NCBI GenBank assembly: GCA_002440625.1
Contig: DJUV01000003.1
Coordinates: 1-11,705, forward strand
Direction of reading: 5' to 3'
Length of the DNA stretch: 11,705 nucleotides
Origin: Rhodobacteraceae bacterium UBA6273
GTDB lineage: Bacteria > Pseudomonadota > Alphaproteobacteria > Rhodobacterales > Rhodobacteraceae
The position numbers and the translations under genes are program-made. Of this stretch, positions 7,061 through 11,705 are shown one piece after another. Every line of letters begins with the position of its first letter. The stretch's first letter is position 1. Under the pieces are notes generated by a model, which was not told the origin of the DNA, made no database searches, and was given only the letters and a program-made list of their open reading frames with translations.

Positions 7061-7873
7061 ATGAGCAAGCTTCTGGTGAAGCCCGCCGGCACGGCCGGCA
7101 AGGTCTATGACGTGACGCCCGAAAGCGCCGGCTGGGGCTATGTCGGCTTTGGCCTTTACCGCCTGAAGCCTGGTGAGACAGCCGCCGAGGCGACCGGGGA
7201 CAAGGAGGCGATCCTTGTGCTGGTCGAGGGCAAGGCGAAGCTCACCGCCGGGGGGACCGATTTCGGCGAGATGGGCGAGCGGATGGATGTCTTTGAAAAG
7301 ACCCCGCCGCATTGCCTCTACGTGCCGAACGCCAGCGACTGGACCGCCATAGCCACCACCGACTGCACGCTCGCCGTCTGCACAGCGCCGGGCAAGGGCA
7401 ACCACAAGGCGCAGAAGCTTGGCCCGGAAGGGATCACCCTGACCCAGCGCGGCACGGGCGCGAATACCCGCTTCGTCAACAACATCGCGATGGAGGCACG
7501 CGATGTCGCCGACAGCCTTCTGGTCACTGAGGTTTTCACTCCGCAGGGCAACTGGTCCTCTTATCCGAGCCACCGCCATGACGAGGATGACTTCCCCCGG
7601 ATGACCTATCTGGAGGAGAGCTATTACCACCGCCTGAACCCGCCCCAGGGCTTTGGCCTTCAGCGCGTCTATACCGAGGACGGCAGCCTCGATGAGACGA
7701 TCGCGGTCAAGAACCACGACGTGGTGCTGGTGCCGAAGGGCCACCACCCCTGCGGCGCGCCCTATGGCTATGAGCTCTACTACCTCAATGTCATGGCCGG
7801 GCCGCGCCGCAACTGGCGCTTCCAGAACGATCCCGACCACGACTGGATCTATCAGCGCGACCTGAAGGGCTGA
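7061..7873 (+). CDS. iolB: 5-Deoxy-glucuronate isomerase
   Basis: The 270-residue product converts 5-deoxy-glucuronate, released by IolD, into 2-deoxy-5-keto-gluconate, the substrate of the IolC kinase. It is a double cupin. The second half carries the likely metal site: SHRHDEDDFPR with His171 and His173, the Glu-rich EESYYHR, and GHHPCGAPYGYELYYLNVMAGP with His228 and His229, all typical of IolB. Length matches the family. The start at 7061 is preferred over the longer in-frame ATG at 7025, which lies inside the membrane-protein gene. It gives the family-typical short N-terminus, and AAGGA at 7048-7052 is well placed. A GTG at 7058 is also in frame but less likely. This is the last recognisable iol gene in the window. 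Confidence 0.95.
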   Translation: MSKLLVKPAGTAGKVYDVTPESAGWGYVGFGLYRLKPGETAAEATGDKEAILVLVEGKAKLTAGGTDFGEMGERMDVFEKTPPHCLYVPNASDWTAIATTDCTLAVCTAPGKGNHKAQKLGPEGITLTQRGTGANTRFVNNIAMEARDVADSLLVTEVFTPQGNWSSYPSHRHDEDDFPRMTYLEESYYHRLNPPQGFGLQRVYTEDGSLDETIAVKNHDVVLVPKGHHPCGAPYGYELYYLNVMAGPRRNWRFQNDPDHDWIYQRDLKG

Positions 7874-7886
7874 CGCTTCCCCCCGC

Positions 7887-7908
7887 CGCGAGCAGGCCTA
7901 TACTCGCG
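7887..7908 (+). promoter_or_regulatory. Inverted repeat enclosing a weak -10-like box
   Basis: The 54-base gap between iolB and the HAD gene contains CGCGAG at 7887-7892 and CTCGCG at 7903-7908, a six-base inverted repeat with a ten-base centre. TATACT at 7899-7904 overlaps the right arm and resembles a -10 element (five of six consensus bases). TTCCCC at 7877-7882 is a poor -35 match at 16 bases. This may be a promoter with an operator, giving the HAD and regulator genes their own transcription, or just a small hairpin. No T-run follows, so an intrinsic terminator for the iol operon is not supported. Confidence 0.3.
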
Positions 7909-7927
7909 CGTGTGAGACGAGGGGACG

Positions 7928-8596
7928 ATGGCGACCGATCTTGTGATATTCGATTGCGACGGCGTGCTGATCGACAGCGAGATCATCAGCGCCCAGATGC
8001 TGATTGACGAGTTGTCGGCCCTCGGTGTCGGCATCGACCTCGACTATGTCGCGCGGAATTTCCTTGGCCGAAGCTACCCGACGGTGATGCGCCAGATCCG
8101 CGAGGAGTTTGGCCTCGACCTGCCTCAGGGGTTCGAGGATCAGTACCGCGCCCGGCTGATGCAGGCTTTCGAGGAGCGGCTCACGATCATGCCGGGCATC
8201 TCCGAGGTGCTGGTGACGCTCGGCGTGCCCTATTGCATCGCCACCTCGTCCAGCCCACGTCGGGCGCGGCGTTCGCTTGAGATCGTGGACCTGCCGCGCC
8301 TTGACGAAACGCCCCTTTTCACCGCGTCGATGGTGGAGCGCGGCAAGCCAGCGCCGGACCTGTTTTTGCTGGCCGCGCAACAAATGGGCGTTGAGCCCGA
8401 GAAATGTCTTGTGATCGAGGACAGTCTGAATGGCATCCGCGCGGGCCTCGCCGCCGGCATGGAAGTCTATCGTTTCACCGGCGGAAGCCACCTCAGGGGC
8501 AGCGACCTGACGCCGCCCGAGGATGCCCGCGCCGCGACGGCATTTGATTCCTTCGCGCATTTCTTCCAGATTGCACCCCATCTGCGGAGCGCGTGA
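7928..8596 (+). CDS. HAD-family hydrolase, beta-phosphoglucomutase-like
   Basis: This 222-residue cytoplasmic protein belongs to the subclass I haloacid dehalogenase family. Motif I is FDCDGVLIDSE with nucleophile Asp9 and acid/base Asp11. A helical cap occupies about residues 16-85. Motif II is ATSSSP with Ser107. Motif III is GKPAPDLF with Lys140. Motif IV is VIEDSLNGIRAG with Glu164 and Asp165. Such enzymes hydrolyse or isomerise sugar phosphates; the exact substrate cannot be read from the sequence. The GKPAPD and EDS motifs are shared by phosphoglycolate phosphatases, 2-deoxyglucose-6-phosphatases and beta-phosphoglucomutases. A purine-rich ribosome-binding site (GAGGGGA at 7919-7925) precedes the start. 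It overlaps the regulator gene that follows and stands before a polyol uptake operon, so a role in sugar or polyol phosphate clean-up is plausible but inferred. Confidence 0.88.
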   Translation: MATDLVIFDCDGVLIDSEIISAQMLIDELSALGVGIDLDYVARNFLGRSYPTVMRQIREEFGLDLPQGFEDQYRARLMQAFEERLTIMPGISEVLVTLGVPYCIATSSSPRRARRSLEIVDLPRLDETPLFTASMVERGKPAPDLFLLAAQQMGVEPEKCLVIEDSLNGIRAGLAAGMEVYRFTGGSHLRGSDLTPPEDARAATAFDSFAHFFQIAPHLRSA

Positions 8597-9549
8597 TGAA
8601 CCTGATCGACCGGGAAGCCTCAAAGCACGACGACGCCGCCCGGGCCGGGTGGATGTATTACGTCGGCGGCATGACCCAGGACCAGATCGCCACCGCGCTT
8701 GGCGTCTCGCGCCAGCGGGCGCAGCGGCTGGTGAGCCGGGCGATGGTCGAAGGGCTGATCCATGTCCGGCTGGAACACAAGATCGGCGCCTGCCTTGGAG
8801 CAGAGGCCGCGCTGAAGCGGCGCTACGGGTTGAACGAGGTGCGGGTGGCGCCGTCTCTCGGTCCCGGTGGCGACAGCGCCCGGGCCACGGCCTCGGTCGC
8901 GGCGGAACTTCTGGAGACCTATCTGGCCCGGGCAGAACCGCAGGTCATCGCCTTCGGCACCGGGCGGTCCCTGTCGGCGATGGTGGCCGAACTGTCGCCG
9001 GTGCCGACCGACCGCCACAAGGTGGTGTCGCTGATCGGCAATATCGCCCCCGACGGCTCGGCCTCGTTCTACGATGTCATCCTCAGGATCGCCGACAAGC
9101 TGCATGTCCAGCATTATCCGATGCCGGTGCCGGTCCTGTCCGAAACCGCCGAGGAACGCGAGATGTTCCACGCTCTCGGCCCGATCCAGTCGGTCGTGGC
9201 GCTGGCGCGCAGTGCTGACGTGATCTTCGTCGGCATCGGCCAGATGGGCGACGATGCACCGCTCTACAAGGATGGGTTCGTCACCCGTGAGCAGTTGATG
9301 GAGTTCCAGGCACGAGGTGCTACGGGAGAGCTTGTCGGCTGCGTCTTCGACGAGGGTGGCGCCTATATCGAAACGCCGCTGACCGCGCGGCTGGGCGGGG
9401 TCCGGATCGAGCCGGGGCGGGCAACGCCGGTCATCGCTGTCGCCGCCGGGGCCAGCAAGGTCGCGGCGATCCGGGCGGCCTTGAAGGGGCGACTCGTCAA
9501 CGGTCTTGTGACCGATGAGGCGACGGCTGCGGCGCTGCTTCTGAGCTGA
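8596..9549 (+). CDS. SorC-family sugar-binding transcriptional regulator
   Basis: The 317-residue product has the SorC/DeoR-type layout. An N-terminal helix-turn-helix (MTQDQIATALGVSRQRAQRLVSRA, roughly residues 26-50) is joined to a large effector domain related to sugar-phosphate isomerases. The effector domain includes FGTGRSLSAMV and VSLIGNIAPDGSAS and ends with the typical AVAAGASKVAAIRAALKG...LVTDEATAAALL. Members bind operators near sugar operons and respond to sugars, polyols or their phosphates. The ATG at 8596 overlaps the HAD stop codon by one base; a GTG at 8593 is directly in front and would add one residue. It lies 124 bases upstream of the polyol-binding-protein gene, whose leader contains strong palindromes, so it is probably the local regulator of that operon. 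Whether it activates or represses is not visible. Confidence 0.92.
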   Translation: MNLIDREASKHDDAARAGWMYYVGGMTQDQIATALGVSRQRAQRLVSRAMVEGLIHVRLEHKIGACLGAEAALKRRYGLNEVRVAPSLGPGGDSARATASVAAELLETYLARAEPQVIAFGTGRSLSAMVAELSPVPTDRHKVVSLIGNIAPDGSASFYDVILRIADKLHVQHYPMPVPVLSETAEEREMFHALGPIQSVVALARSADVIFVGIGQMGDDAPLYKDGFVTREQLMEFQARGATGELVGCVFDEGGAYIETPLTARLGGVRIEPGRATPVIAVAAGASKVAAIRAALKGRLVNGLVTDEATAAALLLS

Positions 9550-9570
9550 GTTCCAGGCTTCCGCAGGGTA

Positions 9571-9596
9571 ATTTCTTCTTTGAAATGACAAATTTC
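9571..9596. repeat. AT-rich ATTTC/GAAAT triple repeat upstream of the polyol promoter
   Basis: In an otherwise GC-rich setting, this stretch holds ATTTC at 9571-9575, GAAAT at 9582-9586 and ATTTC at 9592-9596. Each neighbouring pair is an inverted repeat, with spacers of 6 and 5 bases. It lies just upstream of the TTGACA box. It could be an upstream promoter element or a second regulator site. No protein can be named. Confidence 0.35.
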
Positions 9597-9600
9597 CCGG

Positions 9601-9634
9601 TTGACAAAATGTCGCAGTCATATGAGCATATGCG
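9601..9634 (+). promoter_or_regulatory. Candidate promoter of the polyol transport operon
   Basis: TTGACA at 9601-9606 is an exact -35 consensus, rare by chance in such GC-rich DNA, and faces the solute-binding-protein gene 68 bases downstream. No good -10 box lies at the usual 17-base spacing. Weak candidates are TATGAG at 9621, CATATG at 9627 and TATGCG at 9629. A poor -10 hexamer would fit an activator-dependent promoter. The downstream half overlaps the palindromic operator candidates, so regulator binding would directly affect polymerase. The start site is not determined. Confidence 0.5.
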
Positions 9635-9659
9635 CACTGAATGGGCAAATGCTCATTCA
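9622..9659. promoter_or_regulatory. Compound palindromic operator, probable SorC-regulator site
   Basis: Two palindromes lie side by side. The first, TGAGCATATGCGCA at 9623-9636, pairs at six of seven positions. The second spans 9638-9659, with arms starting TGAATG (9638-9643) and ending CATTCA (9654-9659), and pairs at nine of eleven positions around a centre between 9648 and 9649. The outer parts also match: ATGAGCATATG at 9622-9632 and CAAATGCTCAT at 9646-9656 are inverted copies differing at one base. Such a double site suits a multimeric SorC-family protein. It lies between the -35 box and the ribosome-binding site (GGGAGG at 9663-9668) of the binding-protein gene. The repeats are seen; the binding partner is inferred from the regulator gene next door. 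Confidence 0.6.
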
Positions 9660-9673
9660 CTAGGGAGGAAATC

Positions 9674-10987
9674 ATGACAACATCGATGCGGGCGCTTCTG
9701 GGCGCTACCGCGGTCTGTGCCCTTGCATCGGGTGCGATGGCCGAAACCACCATCACCGTCGCGACCGTGAACAACGGCGACATGGTCCGCATGCAGGGCC
9801 TGATGGACGACTTCAACACCAAGCACCCCGACATCAAGGTCGAGTGGGTCACGCTGGAAGAGAACGTCCTGCGCCAGAACGTGACGACCGACATCGCCAC
9901 CGGCGGCGGTCAGTACGACGTCATCACCATCGGCACCTACGAAGTTCCGATCTGGGGCAAGCAGGGCTGGCTCGCATCGCTGAACGACCTTCCGGCAGAA
10001 TATGACGCGGATGATCTCTTGCCGCCAATCCGCGCTGGTCTGACCGTTGACGGCAATCTTTTCGCCTCGCCCTTCTACGGGGAATCCTCCTTCGTCAACT
10101 ACCGCAAGGATCTGGCCGCGAAAGCCGGCGTGACGATCCCCGATGCGCCCACCTGGGATGACATCAAGAAAGCCGCTGCGGCGATGAATGACCCGGATAA
10201 TGGCGTCTACGGCATCTGCCTGCGCGGCAAGGCCGGCTGGGGCGAGAACATGGCGTTCCTTACCACCATGGCCAACTCCTACGGCGCGCGCTGGTTTGAC
10301 GAAAACTGGAAGCCGCAGTTCGACAGCCCCGAATGGAAGGCGGTCATGACCGACTACGTCGAGCTTCTGACGAAGTACGGCCCGCCCGGCGCAAGCGGCA
10401 ACGGCTACAACGAAAACCTGACGCTGTCGCTGCAGGGCAAGTGCGCGATGCGGATGGACGCCACCGTCTCGGCATCGGCACTGCTTGATCCGGCACAGTC
10501 GCCGGTCGCCGATCAGGTCGGTTTCGCCCTTGCGCCCGATGCGGGCAAAGGCAAGCGCGCCAACTGGCTCTGGGCCTGGGCGCTGGGGATCCCGTCCTCG
10601 TCCAAGAACCAGGAAGCCGCCAAGACCTTCATCGACTGGGCGACGAACAAGGACTACCTCGCGCTCGTCGCCTCGAAGGAAGGCTGGGCCGCCGTGCCTC
10701 CGGGCACCCGGACCTCGCTCTACGCGAACCCGGAATATGCCAAGCTGCCCTTCGCCAAGATGACGATCGACTCGATCAATGCGGCTGACCCGACCCGTCC
10801 GACGGTGGACCCGGTCCCGTATACCGGCGTGCAGTTTGTGGCGATCCCGGAATTCCAGGGCCTCGGCACGAGTGTTGGTGAGCTTTTCTCGGCGGCTCTT
10901 GCCGGGCAGTCGACGGTAGACGAGGCGCTTGCTGCGGCTCAGACACTCGTCACCGACGAAATGACCTCGGCCGGCTACATCAAGTAA
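9674..10987 (+). CDS. smoE: Polyol (sorbitol/mannitol-type) ABC transporter solute-binding protein
   Basis: The 437-residue precursor is a family 1 extracellular solute-binding protein that captures substrate in the periplasm for the permease encoded next. A signal peptide is clear: Met-Arg near the start, a hydrophobic core at about residues 7-18, and AMA before the likely cleavage after Ala23, giving a mature protein starting ETTITVAT. Landmarks include GGGQYDVITIGTYEVPIWGKQGWL, ASPFYGESSFVNYRKDL and a tryptophan-rich NWLWAWALGIPSSSKN, resembling SmoE of the Rhodobacter sphaeroides sorbitol/mannitol system in both sequence feel and length. The start at 9674 has a strong ribosome-binding site (GGGAGG at 9663-9668) and places the signal peptide correctly; an in-frame ATG at 9641 would lie inside the operator. 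The substrate (sorbitol, mannitol or another polyol) is from family recognition; the gene symbol is tentative. Confidence 0.87.
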   Translation: MTTSMRALLGATAVCALASGAMAETTITVATVNNGDMVRMQGLMDDFNTKHPDIKVEWVTLEENVLRQNVTTDIATGGGQYDVITIGTYEVPIWGKQGWLASLNDLPAEYDADDLLPPIRAGLTVDGNLFASPFYGESSFVNYRKDLAAKAGVTIPDAPTWDDIKKAAAAMNDPDNGVYGICLRGKAGWGENMAFLTTMANSYGARWFDENWKPQFDSPEWKAVMTDYVELLTKYGPPGASGNGYNENLTLSLQGKCAMRMDATVSASALLDPAQSPVADQVGFALAPDAGKGKRANWLWAWALGIPSSSKNQEAAKTFIDWATNKDYLALVASKEGWAAVPPGTRTSLYANPEYAKLPFAKMTIDSINAADPTRPTVDPVPYTGVQFVAIPEFQGLGTSVGELFSAALAGQSTVDEALAAAQTLVTDEMTSAGYIK

Positions 10988-10997
10988 CCTCCTGGTC

Positions 10998-11021
10998 GGG
11001 GTCGGCCTTCGGGCCGGCCCC
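10998..11021 (+). terminator. UUCG-capped GC-rich hairpin after the binding-protein gene
   Basis: GGGGTCGGCC at 10998-11007 and GGCCGGCCCC at 11012-11021 can pair at all ten positions (one G-U) around TTCG, giving the very stable C(UUCG)G tetraloop. It starts ten bases after the stop codon of the binding-protein gene. The following bases, GTACTTTTCGG, contain only a short T run, offset from the stem. It is therefore best read as a partial terminator or an RNA-stabilising hairpin that lets the binding protein be made in excess over the membrane subunits, as known for maltose-type operons. Full termination is unlikely because the permease follows on the same strand. Confidence 0.7.
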
Positions 11022-11160
11022 GTACTTTTCGGCTTTACCCGCTCCCCGGACTTCTGCCTGAATGGCAAGCTGGCGATTGGCGGCCCCGGCCCAACGGCCG
11101 CGCCCCCAGTCCCATCTCACCGCTCCAATCCGGCCAACCCCTTCACGTTGGCCCCACTTC

Positions 11161-11175
11161 TGGAGAACTGCTCCA
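11161..11175 (+). promoter_or_regulatory. Ribosome-binding site of the permease gene within a small inverted repeat
   Basis: GGAGA at 11162-11166 is the ribosome-binding site, eight bases before the ATG at 11175, and fixes that start. The same bases belong to a short inverted repeat: TGGAG at 11161-11165 and CTCCA at 11171-11175 around AACTG. In RNA this five-pair stem would hide the ribosome-binding site and the first base of the start codon, which may lower translation of the permease. The stem is short, so the effect is uncertain. Confidence 0.4.
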
Positions 11176-11705
11176 TGTCGACGCAATCAACCCGCCTGGC
11201 CTCGCGCATCATGGTGGCACCCGCCGTCATCTCCCTCTTCATCTGGATGATCGTGCCACTGGCGATGACGCTTTACTTTTCGTTCCGGATTTACCGGCTC
11301 CTGTCGCCTGAACGGACGGGCTGGGTCGGTTTTGTCAACTACAAGTGGTTCTTCAACGCGCCGGAGTTCTGGCTCGCCATCGGCAATACGCTGGCGCTGG
11401 TTCTTGGCGTTCTCATCATCACCGTGGTCCTCGGGACGTTGATAGCGCTTCTGATCGACCAGCCGGTGAAGGGGCAGGGGCCGCTGCGCATCCTTGTGAT
11501 CGCGCCCTTCTTCGTCATGCCGCCGGTTGCGGCGATGATCTGGAAAAACCTCTTCATGCATCCCCAGAACGGGCTTCTCAGTGCCGTAGCCCGCTTCTTC
11601 GGGGCCGATCCGATCCTTTTCATGGAGCAATACCCAATGGCCTCGGTCATCACGATCGTCGCGTGGGAATGGCTGCCCTTCGCCACGCTGATCCTTCTGA
11701 CCGCG
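11175..11705 (+). CDS. smoF: Polyol ABC transporter permease, MalF type (N-terminal part)
   Basis: The frame is open from ATG 11175 to the window end, 177 codons, so the gene is cut by the window edge. The product is an inner-membrane channel subunit of a binding-protein-dependent carbohydrate importer. Visible features are a short cytoplasmic start, a first hydrophobic helix at about residues 12-37, the GFVNY motif at 52-56 common in this permease class, a long hydrophobic helix at about 67-94, a third at about 104-123 (LVIAPFFVMPPVAAMIW), and the start of another near 159. The conserved EAA loop that contacts the ATPase would lie beyond the end. It follows the binding-protein gene after 187 bases containing a stable hairpin. 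Assignment to a sorbitol/mannitol-type system rests on the neighbour and general resemblance to SmoF; the symbol is tentative. A second permease, an ATPase and polyol dehydrogenases are expected downstream. Confidence 0.88.
   Translation, partial: MSTQSTRLASRIMVAPAVISLFIWMIVPLAMTLYFSFRIYRLLSPERTGWVGFVNYKWFFNAPEFWLAIGNTLALVLGVLIITVVLGTLIALLIDQPVKGQGPLRILVIAPFFVMPPVAAMIWKNLFMHPQNGLLSAVARFFGADPILFMEQYPMASVITIVAWEWLPFATLILLTA

Noticed and set aside
6728..7840. Minus-strand open frame of 370 codons opposite iolB and the small membrane protein
   Set aside because: The forward strand encodes clear iolB and the reverse protein has low-complexity composition typical of an antisense shadow.
7874..7927. 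Intrinsic terminator for the iol operon
   Set aside because: The only inverted repeat has six-base arms with a ten-base centre and no following T run.
9641..9673. Longer N-terminus for the binding protein starting at the ATG at 9641
   Set aside because: It lies inside the operator palindrome, has no ribosome-binding site, and would bury the signal peptide behind eleven charged and polar residues.
8620..9900. Minus-strand open frame of 426 codons across the regulator and the following promoter
   Set aside because: It runs opposite the well-supported SorC-family gene and through the promoter region, and its translation matches no family I recognise.
9653..11068. Minus-strand open frame of 471 codons opposite the solute-binding-protein gene
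   Set aside because: It is a shadow of GC-rich codon use. The forward frame has a signal peptide, family motifs and a good ribosome-binding site, while the reverse translation is rich in Arg, Gly, His and Val with no recognisable domain.

Overview
The window looks like a piece of an alphaproteobacterial chromosome, most likely from the Rhodobacter/Paracoccus side of the Rhodobacteraceae. The reasons are its strongly GC-rich codon use (C or G at most third positions), tightly packed one-direction operons with short or overlapping junctions, and a gene content (inositol catabolism beside a polyol ABC importer of the SmoEFG type) that is typical of that group. All genes I can support lie on the + strand. 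The assignment rests on recognition of protein families, not on a database search.

Region 1 (1 to 7873) is a myo-inositol uptake and catabolism operon. It opens inside a ribose/inositol-type ABC permease (C-terminal end only), followed by its ATPase, which has a single nucleotide-binding domain. Then come inositol 2-dehydrogenase (iolG), a fusion of iolC kinase with a DUF2090 aldolase-like domain, iolD (TPP-dependent ring hydrolase), iolE (inosose dehydratase), a small two-helix membrane protein of unknown role, and iolB (deoxyglucuronate isomerase). Together they carry inositol from the periplasm to inosose (IolG), the diketo ring compound (IolE), ring opening (IolD), isomerisation (IolB), phosphorylation (IolC) and probably aldol cleavage (the DUF2090 half of IolC). 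A separate iolJ, the iolA/mmsA semialdehyde dehydrogenase and the periplasmic binding protein are not in the window; the binding protein gene probably lies just upstream.

Region 2 (7874 to 9549) holds a HAD-superfamily sugar phosphatase/phosphomutase-like gene and a SorC-family sugar-binding transcription regulator, overlapping by one base or, with a GTG start, by four. A weak promoter-like box sits inside an inverted repeat in the 54-base gap before them.

Region 3 (9550 to 11705) starts a polyol (sorbitol/mannitol-type) ABC import operon: a control region with a TTGACA box and two overlapping palindromes, a secreted solute-binding protein, a UUCG-capped hairpin, and the first 177 codons of a MalF-type permease that runs off the end. 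The SorC regulator just upstream is the obvious candidate to bind the palindromes.

There is no stretch over 300 bases without a gene. The longest gap (10988 to 11174, 187 bases) holds the UUCG hairpin and the ribosome-binding region of the permease. I see no RNA genes, insertion sequences, CRISPR arrays or phage genes. The most interesting unexplained details are the 12-codon leader reading frame overlapping the small membrane protein gene at 6809 to 6847, and the compound operator at 9622 to 9659.
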